Below are positions 18,060 through 26,433 of a DNA stretch of 64,000 bases, piece after piece. How positions within the stretch are numbered: position 1 is the first letter of the stretch; the number at the start of each line of letters is the position of its first letter. Below the pieces are notes generated by a model that worked only from the letters and a program-made list of their open reading frames with translations, did not search any database and was not told the DNA's origin. A program made the position numbers and the translations under genes. Origin of the DNA: Lactiplantibacillus pingfangensis (GTDB lineage: Bacteria > Bacillota > Bacilli > Lactobacillales > Lactobacillaceae); NCBI RefSeq assembly GCF_005404945.1, contig NZ_BJDG01000010.1, positions 1 through 64,000 of the forward strand, written 5' to 3'.

Positions 18060-19199
18060 TTCCAAAACTCTGAGCGGGTGTCGGTATAAATCTTGGGACT
18101 GACCAGTCACGAGTTCATACACCCGCCCGGCGCGATAATCCAACGCCAAGCCATGCAACCGCAAATCCTTATTGATTTTCGTATACAACGGGAGCGACAA
18201 GTGCTTTTTCACTTGGTGCAAATAAGCCTGGCCGGCTGGACTGAAGCCTAACACCCGCACATAATTATGCGTCTGTGCGGTTTGAACTTCCGCTGCTGTC
18301 AGTTGCAACAAGGCGGCGGTTGCCACGCGTTGTAGGCGGGTATAAGTATATCGCTTCGACTTAGCCCGCGTCATTAAGTCTTCAAAGCTCGTCGCCGCTT
18401 GGACCGTTTCTTTCATTCGATACTCTAAGCCCTCGGCCATCTGATCAATTTGATGCGTTTGCGTGACAGACGCTGTCAGCAATTGGTACTGTAAATAGGG
18501 CCAAAAGTCGTCCCAGGTCTGCAATCGTTGTGTTTGTAACTGTTTCAATGTTTGTGCTGGCACCACTGCCTGAACTTGGTCCCATTTTTTCAGCATGGCC
18601 GCGGTTCGAATCGCCGTGCCACTCGCAAAGGCACTTGCTGGCTGGATCTCATCATCACTATGGACTGCCACTTGACGCTTGATCGGCACTAGCCTCAACT
18701 GCTCGCCAAATTGTTGATTGGCTAAGTAATAACAAAAGCTCAGCATGTCGTTAGCGTGCGTCAACGACACCCCGGTCGTCTGTTGTAGCGCACTGTTGAA
18801 CTGGCTCGCATAAGTCGCATTGTAATGTTTAAAAGCCGCCTGGGTTTTCGGCAGCGCCGTTAGCAATCGCTCGAAATTGAGTTCAGGATGTTCGGTGCCA
18901 AAAACCAAAGACTCGCAGCCTAATGCCGTCAAAATTTCTACGCCACCCCGGGCAAATAAATGTGCCGGCTGGGTCGCATAAAATACCGGTAATTCGACCA
19001 CCAAGTCAACGCCAGCTTCAAGTGCTAACTGGGTTCGCGTCCATTTGTCCAAGAGTGCCGGTTCCCCACGCTGTAACCAATTACCGCTCATGACCACCAC
19101 ACTACAATCGGCCTGTGTGAGCTTTTTAGCTTGTCGCAAGTGATACAAATGACCATTGTGCAGCGGATTATATTCAGTTATCAGTCCTACTGCTTGCAT
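18057..19199 (-). CDS. tmcAL: tRNA(Met) cytidine acetate ligase
   Basis: YlbM-family enzyme of 380 residues that activates acetate with ATP and transfers it to cytidine 34 of elongator tRNA-Met, giving ac4C. The nucleotidyltransferase core is at the N terminus (GLITEYNPLHNGHLYHL, with HNGH as the HxGH motif), followed by VVMSGNWLQRGEPALLDKW and ELPVFYATQPAHLFARGG. The C-terminal half is helical and probably contacts tRNA. The ATG at 19199 is 10 bases from the yqeM stop codon, the last gene of the yqeG-yqeM run. Its end touches repeat segment C. Confidence 0.93.
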   Translation of the reverse strand: MQAVGLITEYNPLHNGHLYHLRQAKKLTQADCSVVVMSGNWLQRGEPALLDKWTRTQLALEAGVDLVVELPVFYATQPAHLFARGGVEILTALGCESLVFGTEHPELNFERLLTALPKTQAAFKHYNATYASQFNSALQQTTGVSLTHANDMLSFCYYLANQQFGEQLRLVPIKRQVAVHSDDEIQPASAFASGTAIRTAAMLKKWDQVQAVVPAQTLKQLQTQRLQTWDDFWPYLQYQLLTASVTQTHQIDQMAEGLEYRMKETVQAATSFEDLMTRAKSKRYTYTRLQRVATAALLQLTAAEVQTAQTHNYVRVLGFSPAGQAYLHQVKKHLSLPLYTKINKDLRLHGLALDYRAGRVYELVTGQSQDLYRHPLRVLE

Positions 19200-19209
19200 G
19201 ACGCATCAC

Positions 19210-19947
19210 CTACTTTTGACAGTCAAAAAACCAACGGGTCGTTTTATCATCGGGCGTGCTGCGACCAAAATCAGCCGTCACCTTAACTTTGCTAAAGCCA
19301 GCCGCGGCCAAGGCAGTTTGATAATCTGCTAAAACATAAGTCCGTTCTTGGTGAAGTTCACTAACTTCATCAAAAGCTTGCTTGTCAGCATTCCAGATAA
19401 AGAAACTCAAATCGTGCTCGGCCCCGTGCGCATAGTCTTCACTCGCATAGCTCGTCCACATGAAGGCCCGTTCCTCATCACGATAGTTATACATATACCC
19501 CGGATAGATTTCGTCCGTTTGATAAGGTGTAATCACATCAAATAAGAATTTACCCTCGGCAGCTAAATGTGCTGCCACTTGGGTAAAGGCCGTCTGAACT
19601 TGTGACAAGTCTTGCAAATAACAAAATGAATCAGCAAAACAAGTCACAGCAGAGAATTCACCAATCTCACTTAGATCCAGCATATTGCCAGCCACTAAAG
19701 GTAGTGGCACATCCGCTTCTTCAGCGTGTTGCTCAGCTAGCGCTAACATATTGTCAGACAAATCCAGTCCGGTGACATGATAACCAGCTTGTGCTAATAA
19801 GACCGCTAACCGGCCAGTCCCACAAGCAAGTTCCAAAACTTCACCAGACTGATCTGGCAATTCACGACGCACAAAATCCAGCCATTGCTGGTACATGGCT
19901 GGATCGAAAAGTTCGTCGTAAAGTTCGGCAAACGTCTGATAAATCAT
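19210..19947 (-). CDS. yqeM: Class I SAM-dependent methyltransferase YqeM
   Basis: Soluble methyltransferase-fold protein of 245 residues. Motif I is VLELACGTGRLAVLLAQAG, motif post-I is VTGLDLSDNMLALAEQ, and VTCFADSFCYL follows. The substrate is not known. The gene is conserved at this place after rsfS in Bacillota. The ATG at 19947 overlaps the rsfS stop codon as ATGA. An in-frame ATG at 19959 is also possible and would give four more residues; neither has a strong SD, which fits translational coupling. Confidence 0.85.
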   Translation of the reverse strand: MIYQTFAELYDELFDPAMYQQWLDFVRRELPDQSGEVLELACGTGRLAVLLAQAGYHVTGLDLSDNMLALAEQHAEEADVPLPLVAGNMLDLSEIGEFSAVTCFADSFCYLQDLSQVQTAFTQVAAHLAAEGKFLFDVITPYQTDEIYPGYMYNYRDEERAFMWTSYASEDYAHGAEHDLSFFIWNADKQAFDEVSELHQERTYVLADYQTALAAAGFSKVKVTADFGRSTPDDKTTRWFFDCQK

Positions 19948-20300
19948 GCGTTTACCCATTGATCAACGTCGACAAGTGGCGCATCTGACCATAATTTTTC
20001 GAGGTTATAATGTTGACGTGCATCCTTTTGGAAGACGTGGACGATCACGTCGCCACAATCAATCAAGACCCATTCGCCAGCAGTCCGGCCTTCAACACTT
20101 TTCACGTCAGAACCGGCTTGACGAATAAAATCAACGACGCTGTCAGCGATTGCTTGAACTTGGCGTCTTGAATCAGCCGAAACGATGAGGAAATAATCCG
20201 CCATCAAGCTAACTTGTGCCACATCTAAAGCGACAATATCTTCGGCCCGTTTGTCATCGGCCGCTTTGACTGTTAATTGTAATAATTCTTTACTATCCAT
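19944..20300 (-). CDS. rsfS: Ribosomal silencing factor RsfS
   Basis: Iojap/RsfS protein of 118 residues. It binds L14 on the large subunit and blocks subunit joining when nutrients are short. The family core is seen: DIVALDVAQVSLMADYFLIVSADSRRQVQAI, then GRTAGEWVLIDCGDVIVHVF and a C-terminal LEKLWSDAP. It lies between yqeK and yqeM as in other Bacillota. The ATG at 20300 is preceded by AGGGAG. Confidence 0.95.
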   Translation of the reverse strand: MDSKELLQLTVKAADDKRAEDIVALDVAQVSLMADYFLIVSADSRRQVQAIADSVVDFIRQAGSDVKSVEGRTAGEWVLIDCGDVIVHVFQKDARQHYNLEKLWSDAPLVDVDQWVNA

Positions 20301-20323
20301 GTCATTCTCCCTTTAATCCATCT

Positions 20324-20947
20324 TTATTTAGTTGCGACTGTCCCAACGCCACCAACCCAGGCATTATAAGTTGCCAAGGTTTGTGGATAGACAGCTGCGC
20401 CTTGCGTAATCAAGTAATTGAGAGTGTGCTGTATCTGATAACGCACACCAGCTGCTAACGACTTTTTGGTGATTTTCCGAGCGTCATCGACTCCAGGAAA
20501 ATCCCGTTTTGGTTCAATAAAGTCCGCCATAAAAACAATCTGGGCTAACTTGGGCATATAAGGCGCGCCTACCGTATGCAACCGGACCGCGTTTAAAATA
20601 TCTTCATTGTAAATATGAAGTTCGTCCTTAATCAACTCAGCGCCAACCACACCGTGCCAGACGCCGTTGCCATAATTCAACAAGGCTGGATCAAGTCCCC
20701 GCGTCTTAATGAGGTGAATGAACGTCTCATCGGAACGCTGCTTGGCATAGTCATGTAACAGACCGGTAATGCCAGCTAATTCTTGATCGACACCATTTTC
20801 AGCGGCAAGTTTGCGGCTGGTCTGTTCAACCCGTAAGCAATGTTGAAAGCGCCCATCGGTTAGCTTTTCAGCCACCTTTGCGGCTAACTCAGCGTGCGTG
20901 TATGGCACTAAATCCTCAGTGAATTCAATTGGTTGGCTTGTTTTCAT
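20324..20947 (-). CDS. yqeK: YqeK-type HD-domain hydrolase (probable symmetrical Ap4A hydrolase)
   Basis: Soluble metal-dependent phosphohydrolase of 207 residues. YqeK enzymes split diadenosine tetraphosphate into two ADP. The HD residues are seen as the HCLRVEQTS helix, GLLHDYAKQ (His-Asp pair) and the later WHGVVGAEL and VRLHTVGAP His residues. Its ATG lies 23 bases inside the end of nadD, in another frame, so the two are coupled. An extended C terminus after the HD core is somewhat longer than the minimal family. Confidence 0.92.
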   Translation of the reverse strand: MKTSQPIEFTEDLVPYTHAELAAKVAEKLTDGRFQHCLRVEQTSRKLAAENGVDQELAGITGLLHDYAKQRSDETFIHLIKTRGLDPALLNYGNGVWHGVVGAELIKDELHIYNEDILNAVRLHTVGAPYMPKLAQIVFMADFIEPKRDFPGVDDARKITKKSLAAGVRYQIQHTLNYLITQGAAVYPQTLATYNAWVGGVGTVATK

Positions 20948-21566
20948 ACAACTGATGCTCCTTAATATACGCCGCCACAGTGTCCGGCACTAGATAACGT
21001 ACCGTATGGCCTTGACTCACTTTATGACGAATTTGCGTTGAACTGATGTCAATCAGTGGCGCATCAACCCAGATCACCGGATACTGGCTCGTCGTTGGAT
21101 ACCCTGTCCGTTTAATGCCAACGAACGTCACCAACTTGACGAGTTCATCAATGTGCGACCAAGTGTGCAAATAGTCCACCATGTCGCCACCAATAATGAA
21201 ATAGTATTGCGTCTCTGGATGCTGCGCTTTCAACGCCTTCATCGTATCATAAGTGTAACTTTTTCCGCCACGTTTCAGTTCGGCCGTTTCTAGTTTAAAT
21301 AACGGATTATCGGCAATGGCTCGTTGAACCATGTTAGCCCGATCCTGAGCCGGAATCGTCTTCTTTTCATCAACATGCGGCGGCTGCGCATCCGGCATAA
21401 ACCGAACCTCATCCAAACCCAATTGATCGCCAACCTGCTGTGCCATAATTAAATGACCCATATGTGGTGGGTTAAACGTTCCGCCAATAATGCCAACGCG
21501 ACGTTGTGGCAAGGTCGTCACAACCTCAGCCATGACTTTCGTCGCGGTTTGACTAACCGTCTTCAC
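20925..21566 (-). CDS. nadD: Nicotinate-nucleotide adenylyltransferase
   Basis: Makes nicotinate adenine dinucleotide from nicotinate mononucleotide and ATP in NAD synthesis, 213 residues. The nucleotidyltransferase motif GGTFNPPHMGHL (HxGH type) is at residues about 28-39, preceded by an unusual extension of about 20 residues. The C-terminal ISSTQIRHKVSQG motif binds ATP phosphates. The start is a GTG at 21566 with GGGAGGG seven bases before it. It lies in the conserved yqeG-yqeM block. Confidence 0.95.
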   Translation of the reverse strand: MKTVSQTATKVMAEVVTTLPQRRVGIIGGTFNPPHMGHLIMAQQVGDQLGLDEVRFMPDAQPPHVDEKKTIPAQDRANMVQRAIADNPLFKLETAELKRGGKSYTYDTMKALKAQHPETQYYFIIGGDMVDYLHTWSHIDELVKLVTFVGIKRTGYPTTSQYPVIWVDAPLIDISSTQIRHKVSQGHTVRYLVPDTVAAYIKEHQLYENKPTN

Positions 21567-21579
21567 TAAAAATCCCTCC

Positions 21580-21894
21580 CTAGATCTTTGCGACTTCTAA
21601 TGAAAGCTTTTGGAATTCTTCGTGTGTCGATGGCAAATATAAGACCAAGACGCGGCCAATCGTCTGAACGACCGTAATCGGTGTTTTAGTTTCAATGGCT
21701 GTTTGAACATCAGCAATCGACACATCCGAATTTTGTAAAATATTGACTTTGATCAATTCACGTTTATCCATGGCCCCAACTAACTGGTCTAACCAGTCCG
21801 CAGTCAACCCATTTTTACCAACTGAAAATAGTGGGTGTAAATGATGAGCCTGACTCCGCAAATAACGTTTTTGTTTTCCTCGTAAGTTTTCCAT
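21580..21894 (-). CDS. yhbY: YhbY-family RNA-binding protein (CRM domain)
   Basis: Small RNA-binding protein of 104 residues linked to large-subunit assembly. It is a single CRM domain: LRGKQKRYLRSQAHHLHPLFSVGKNGLT at the N terminus, with the GxxG loop as VGKNGLT, then ELIKVNILQNSD. It lies between yqeH and nadD. The ATG at 21894 is 10 bases after the yqeH stop codon. Confidence 0.95.
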   Translation of the reverse strand: MENLRGKQKRYLRSQAHHLHPLFSVGKNGLTADWLDQLVGAMDKRELIKVNILQNSDVSIADVQTAIETKTPITVVQTIGRVLVLYLPSTHEEFQKLSLEVAKI

Positions 21895-21903
21895 TAAACT
21901 CTC

Positions 21904-23040
21904 CTAGTTCTTATTAATCATGGCTGGACGCGTTAAGACGTCCACGCCTTTAGGTGCCCAACCGGCAACCCGTGTGTCGGCCGGAACGGTGACCCAACCT
22001 AGACCTTCAAAAACCACATCGCTAGTCTCAGTTGTTTTAAATTCATGCCGGACGAGCGGTGGAAAATCAGCAACCGCATCGCCAGTTGGTGGTGTAATCA
22101 ATTCACCGACATGCTTCGTATAGAAGTTCTCAGCATTTTCAGTCCGGGTACGGTGCAAAGTTAAATTATTGTCAGCATAGACGATACCAGCCGGCTTGAT
22201 CGTATCCACGATATCTAGACGGGCGACCCCACCCAAGAATAACGTTTGCCCGTTGCCGAGTTGATAAGCTTTCGGGCGAATTTCCTTTTGTGGTGAGACT
22301 AATTTCAAATCATCGCCACTTAAAACGTGGGCCATCTGTGCCGGATGAATAATCCCAGGGGTATCCACCATCTTATGACCATCATCTAGCGGGATTTCAA
22401 TTTTATCCAAAGTTGTCCCAGGGAACCGTGACGTGGTAATCAAGTCTTTCAACCCAGTATTATTGGCAATAATTCGGTTGATCAAGGTCGATTTACCAAC
22501 GTTAGTGACGCCGACAACATAAACATCGCGACCACGACGATACTTGTCGATCAGTGCCAGCAAGTCATCAATCGCGTGACCTTTTTTAGCGCTCGTTAAG
22601 GCAACATCAACGGGCTTAATACCTTGTGCTCGAACTTGTTGTGCCATCCAAGCACGTAATTTTGTGCGGCGTAATTGGCGTGGCAACACATCTTCTTTAT
22701 TACCGACGAGCAAGACCGGGTTATCGCCAACAAACCGTTGGAGACCAGGAATAATACTGCCGTTCAAATCAAAGATATCAACCACATAGACGACTAACGC
22801 ATCCGCCTCTCGAATGGTTGCCAACAAGTGCCGAAAGTCATCATCCGTTAAGTCAACGGGGACGATTTCATTGTAATGACGTAATCGAAAACAACGTTGG
22901 CAATACAAATCCTGTGACTCATTTTCCAGCGATTTTTTCAAGGCTGACGCAGGCGTATAACCGGCCGCGTCGGGGGTTGTCGTTTGAATCGCAGCCCCAC
23001 AGCCAATACAATATAAAGTTTCTTGAGTTGTTTCACTCAC
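21904..23040 (-). CDS. yqeH: Circularly permuted ribosome-biogenesis GTPase YqeH
   Basis: GTPase needed for 30S subunit assembly, 378 residues. A zinc finger (CIGCG near residue 11, CQRC near 47) comes first. The GTPase motifs follow in permuted order: G4 NKED, G5 TSAKKG, G1 GVTNVGKSTLIN, G2 region TTSRFPGTTL and G3 DTPG. A C-terminal regulatory domain follows (RLDIVDTIKPAGIVYADNNLTLH). The start is a GTG at 23040 that shares one base with the yqeG stop codon (TAGTG), with AGGAGG 10 bases upstream. Confidence 0.96.
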   Translation of the reverse strand: MSETTQETLYCIGCGAAIQTTTPDAAGYTPASALKKSLENESQDLYCQRCFRLRHYNEIVPVDLTDDDFRHLLATIREADALVVYVVDIFDLNGSIIPGLQRFVGDNPVLLVGNKEDVLPRQLRRTKLRAWMAQQVRAQGIKPVDVALTSAKKGHAIDDLLALIDKYRRGRDVYVVGVTNVGKSTLINRIIANNTGLKDLITTSRFPGTTLDKIEIPLDDGHKMVDTPGIIHPAQMAHVLSGDDLKLVSPQKEIRPKAYQLGNGQTLFLGGVARLDIVDTIKPAGIVYADNNLTLHRTRTENAENFYTKHVGELITPPTGDAVADFPPLVRHEFKTTETSDVVFEGLGWVTVPADTRVAGWAPKGVDVLTRPAMINKN

Positions 23041-23570
23041 TATTTAAGTTCCTCCTGAAAATGCTTTTCTGGATATCGATGGGCCAACCGTACTTTAATG
23101 AAGCGTTCAAAGAATCGATTAATCCGCGTATTCCAAGCGTCCGTTTTCACTAACGGTTTGACTAACACACTTTGAACGCCAGCAGTATGAGCTGCCCACA
23201 TATCGGTGATATATTGATCACCGACCATAATCACTTCATTTTGACGTAAGCCAAGATTGCGGCGAGCCTTTTGAATCCCAAATGGCAACGGTTTTAACGC
23301 CCGTGACACAAAAGGTAAGTCTAAGGCCGCGACAGCCTTGGCAATTCGTTTCTCTGAATTATTTGAGACAACAATTAATGGGATGCCGGCGTCTTGTAGC
23401 CCATGCAACCATTTTTTGAGTTCTGGGGTACCATCTGGATTGTCCCAAGCAATCAACGTGTTGTCGAGATCGGCAAACACGGCCTTAATGCCCTTTTCAC
23501 GGAGTTGCGCTGCGGTAATATTATAGATTGCTGGAATCATCCAAGTTGGTTTGAATTGGTTTATCATCAT
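23040..23570 (-). CDS. yqeG: YqeG-type HAD phosphatase
   Basis: HAD superfamily (subclass IIIA) phosphatase of 176 residues, first gene of the yqeG-yqeH-yhbY-nadD-yqeK-rsfS-yqeM-tmcAL run. Motif I is FADLDNTLIAWD, motif II VVSNNS, motif III with Lys in KPLPFGIQKARR, and motif IV VGDQYITDMWAA. The physiological substrate is unknown. The frame is open to 23621, but GAAGGGG directly before a double ATG (23570/23567) marks the start. Confidence 0.92.
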   Translation of the reverse strand: MMINQFKPTWMIPAIYNITAAQLREKGIKAVFADLDNTLIAWDNPDGTPELKKWLHGLQDAGIPLIVVSNNSEKRIAKAVAALDLPFVSRALKPLPFGIQKARRNLGLRQNEVIMVGDQYITDMWAAHTAGVQSVLVKPLVKTDAWNTRINRFFERFIKVRLAHRYPEKHFQEELK

Positions 23571-23621
23571 TTTCCCCTTCACTTCTGCTGTCATTGGTGC
23601 TGACATCACGTCAGACCTCAC

Positions 23622-23937
23622 TCGCTTATTTTATCATACTCCGGACCCCTTTTAATAGCAGGGCTTTCCCGTCACCTTTGGCCATTCGACCTGATAAATT
23701 CAGTTATCTTCTAATAATAGAGGGTTTTAAATAAATGTGCAACTTTTATTAATCAAGCCGGTATATTAACCGATCATTGACGACAGAATTTAAGCTCAGT
23801 AGTGTTAGTCACTCACCAGCAACCAATGTTAGCGAGGCTTATATCAGTTGGAATTTTCTGAACGAGTTCACAACCATTTAGGGAAAGCGTATATTTAAGC
23901 TGTAAAATAAATATTATTATGTTTGGAGGAGTTTTTA
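23622..23937. other. Divergent intergenic region, no gene seen
   Basis: About 315 bases between yqeG (minus) and the PgaD-like gene (plus). It must hold the promoters of both, and AT-rich hexamers are abundant. No riboswitch, repeat or small frame with an SD was recognised. Confidence 0.4.
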
Positions 23938-24456
23938 ATGGCAGCAAAGGAAACCAAAGAACCGACGGCTAAAGAAACTGTCATGGCGGCCTACGTCACC
24001 GACAACTACTTTAGTAAGGGCCATTGGTGGACCAAGATTTGGCAAACACTGATGGCAATCGTCTTTTGGATTTGCGTGGCAATTCCCGTTTACTGGACAA
24101 TTTCATCAACTTTACTCATCAACAATCACCGTTTCATTCACGCTTGGCGTTATGAGGAAGGTCGGACCCTCTTCTACTTTTTTGACCGGTTCTTCATTAT
24201 TGCGTTTATTATTTTAGCAGTTATTGTTATTATTTCGACCATTCACAATAATCACCGGGTCAAGCAACACGTTGAAAAGACTGTCCAATATGACGAAGCG
24301 CAACTATTAGCGCGTAAGCAACATTTGGAAGCTTTTTATACGGCACGATTTGGCAATAAAGACTTCCGGGAAAACGTTCGGAGCTATCACGTTAAACCAG
24401 AACAAAATCTAGAAGTTAATGAAATCCACAAACTCTATAAAGAGGAGGAAAAATAG
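23938..24456 (+). CDS. PgaD-like membrane accessory protein of polysaccharide synthesis
   Basis: Membrane protein of 172 residues with two predicted membrane helices (about 37-62 and 85-106) and a charged cytoplasmic C-terminal half. It directly precedes a PgaC/IcaA-type glycosyltransferase, with only three bases between them. This position and shape fit PgaD/IcaD, the small partner that the synthase needs for poly-beta-1,6-N-acetylglucosamine chain formation. Sequence identity to PgaD is not evident, so the role is inferred. The ATG at 23938 has GGAGGAG upstream; an in-frame TTG overlaps that SD. Confidence 0.6.
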   Translation: MAAKETKEPTAKETVMAAYVTDNYFSKGHWWTKIWQTLMAIVFWICVAIPVYWTISSTLLINNHRFIHAWRYEEGRTLFYFFDRFFIIAFIILAVIVIISTIHNNHRVKQHVEKTVQYDEAQLLARKQHLEAFYTARFGNKDFRENVRSYHVKPEQNLEVNEIHKLYKEEEK

Positions 24457-24459
24457 CTG

Positions 24460-25761
24460 ATGGAAATTCTGCAAACGTTAAAGCCATTTGAAAGCATCTG
24501 GAACTTCGTCTTACTATTATTAGTCTCCTACCCGATTTTAGGGGCGTTCGCCTGGTTTGTAGGTGTCATTTGTTACCAAACCGTTTATCGGCACCGGCAC
24601 ACCGAATTTCAGCCCTTAGTGCCCGAGGAACAGCCATTTATTACGATTATGATTCCCGCGCATAATGAGGAAGTCATGATTAAAAACACGATTGACTATC
24701 TCATGAACAGCTTGAACTATAGCAATTTTGAAGTGTTAGTCACCGATGATGGCTCAACTGATCAGACGCCAGAAATTTTAGCAGCGCTACAACAGAAATA
24801 TTCCAACTTACGGGTGATCACGATTGAAAAGAATCAAGGCAAAGCCCATGCCTTCAACGTAGGGGTCAGCTTTGCCAAGGGTGAATTCATCTTAAGTAAT
24901 GATGCAGATTCGATTCCAGAACCAGATGCGCTCTGGAAGTATATGACCTACTTCATTGGTGAAGAACATACGAATGTGGCGGCAGTTACTGCTAACATGG
25001 ATGTTCAAAATCGTAGCAAGCTCATTGCGAAGTCACAAACCGTTGAATTCTCAAGTATTGTTGGCGTGATCAAGCGTAGCCAAGTTAGCGCGCTGGGTAA
25101 CATGTATGCCTACAGTGGCGCTAATACCATGTATCGGCGTGATGCCTTAATCGACGTCGGATTATTCCGTCAAGATCGTGCAACCGAAGATATTAGTATT
25201 GCTTGGGATCATCAGATCAATGGTTGGACAACGGTTTTTTCACCGGACATTCTCTTTTATATGAACGTTCCTGAATCACTAAAAGCGCTCTACCACCAGC
25301 GAAAACGTTGGGCAAAGGGTGGCACCGAAGTCTTGTTGACTAACTTTGGTCGCGTGATGCGACACCCACTCCGTTACTTGAAACAAATGGCCTTTATCAC
25401 CGATCAAACCTTAAGTATCATCTGGTCGTTATTCTTCTTTATCTCAACGATTCTATTCGCGATTTCATTCATCACGTTTATCTTCACTGGCAACTACGAG
25501 CGGCTGTACCACATGTTCTGTATGGCCTTCATCTTTGTTACCTTCGAAATGTTTGCGGGATTATTACAACTACTTTCCGCCTTAATCGTTGATGACCGCG
25601 GACGTAAGTTGAAATACTTGATTTTCATGCCAGTTTATATGTTAGTTTACTGGCAAGTTAACGCTCTTGCGTTAGTGATGACGTTAATCCCAGCCATCAA
25701 GACCATCATGGGACATGGTAGCGGCACTTGGGTTAGCCCGGTACGGAAACAGTCCACTTAG
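24460..25761 (+). CDS. pgaC: PgaC/IcaA-type processive glycosyltransferase (family 2)
   Basis: Membrane-bound GT2 synthase of 433 residues, probably polymerising N-acetylglucosamine. It has an N-terminal membrane segment (about 12-36) and a GT-A domain with DDGSTD, NDADSIPEPD, the TEDISIAW acid and QRKRW, the last being the processive signature. Three to four C-terminal membrane segments follow. It is translated from an ATG at 24460 behind GAGGAGG, in operon with the PgaD-like gene. No PgaB/IcaB deacetylase is present nearby, so the product may stay acetylated. The exact sugar is inferred. Confidence 0.85.
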   Translation: MEILQTLKPFESIWNFVLLLLVSYPILGAFAWFVGVICYQTVYRHRHTEFQPLVPEEQPFITIMIPAHNEEVMIKNTIDYLMNSLNYSNFEVLVTDDGSTDQTPEILAALQQKYSNLRVITIEKNQGKAHAFNVGVSFAKGEFILSNDADSIPEPDALWKYMTYFIGEEHTNVAAVTANMDVQNRSKLIAKSQTVEFSSIVGVIKRSQVSALGNMYAYSGANTMYRRDALIDVGLFRQDRATEDISIAWDHQINGWTTVFSPDILFYMNVPESLKALYHQRKRWAKGGTEVLLTNFGRVMRHPLRYLKQMAFITDQTLSIIWSLFFFISTILFAISFITFIFTGNYERLYHMFCMAFIFVTFEMFAGLLQLLSALIVDDRGRKLKYLIFMPVYMLVYWQVNALALVMTLIPAIKTIMGHGSGTWVSPVRKQST

Positions 25762-25774
25762 CCAAATAGTCATT

Positions 25775-25804
25775 GAGTATCTGTTAATCAGATACTCTTT
25801 TTTA
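25775..25804 (+). terminator. Terminator of the pga-like operon
   Basis: GAGTATCTG/CAGATACTC hairpin with a five-base loop and a run of six T. Confidence 0.85.
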
Positions 25805-25813
25805 ATCAGCACC

Positions 25814-25862
25814 TGAAGGTTGAAAGGACAAAAGAGCTCGTAGACACTGTCAGATAGGCAAC
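25814..25862. repeat. Dispersed repeat segment D, copy 2
   Basis: Related by eye to 6415-6470 (aggttgaaa, acaaaag, acactgtc in order). It lies between the pga-like operon and the structured repeats. Confidence 0.5.
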
Positions 25863-25892
25863 AAGCATTTTCAAATTAGTGATACTCCCGCT

Positions 25893-26061
25893 CCGGCAGA
25901 CAGAATCGCTGTGCTTTGGTGGGACAGCCGCAGCCATAGTGTGGTCTGCGACTTCGATTCAAAGCCGACAACCTGCGTCTTAGAATCGCCCTGTAAGATT
26001 AGGCGGCCAAGCCCCGCCGACCAATCTTACCGACACAGCACAACGATTCTGCCTGCTTGCG
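25893..26061. repeat. Branched-hairpin element, family E (single copy here)
   Basis: The ends CAGACAGAATCGCTGTGCT and AGCACAACGATTCTGCCTG are near-complementary. Inside are CGCAGCCA/TGGtCTGCG, CGATTC/GAATCG, and TAAGATT plus GGCGG paired with CCGCC plus AATCTTA. The layout is the same as family B but the sequence is different. Confidence 0.75.
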
Positions 26062-26091
26062 CTAAATCCTAACGCAAAAAACAGTTAAATT

Positions 26092-26277
26092 AGCTGGAAG
26101 TCGCCGCTGATAGTATCGGTCGTGACCGTGGCGTTGGGTCGGCATGTTTCTTGCCGGCGTTACGCCACGGACGGTCCGGGACACTTGCGCTTTTGGCAAG
26201 GGTTCCGGACGAGGTCCAAGACGTTCCTGGCTTGGACCGGTCCCACGACCGCATGTGATCAGTCCCAACCGGAAGCA
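26092..26277. repeat. Dispersed branched-hairpin repeat, family B, copy 3
   Basis: The first hairpin CGTGGCGT/ACGCCACG (26127-26134, 26162-26169) and the third GGTCCAAG/CTTGGACC (26213-26220, 26231-26238) are perfect. The third differs from copy 1 by a compensatory G-C to T-A exchange. The outer arms are less perfect than in the other copies. Confidence 0.9.
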
Positions 26278-26367
26278 ACAGCTAACAACAAATCGGTCGT
26301 AGCTTCAATTACTTGCGGTGGTTAACAATTAGCCCTACCAATTTATTTACTTTTCAGTTATACTAAT

Positions 26368-26420
26368 AATCGCCATAGATGACCCAATCAACGGTCAGCT
26401 ATGGCGACTATTATTTTTGG
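26368..26420 (+). promoter_or_regulatory. Leader hairpin next to the SD of the small membrane protein gene
   Basis: AATCGCCATAG and CTATGGCGACTATT arms form a stem of about 11-13 bp, followed directly by attattttt and then GGAGGA. It looks like a terminator or attenuator inside the leader. Direct action on the gene is inferred. Confidence 0.5.
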
Positions 26421-26433
26421 AGGAATAATCACC

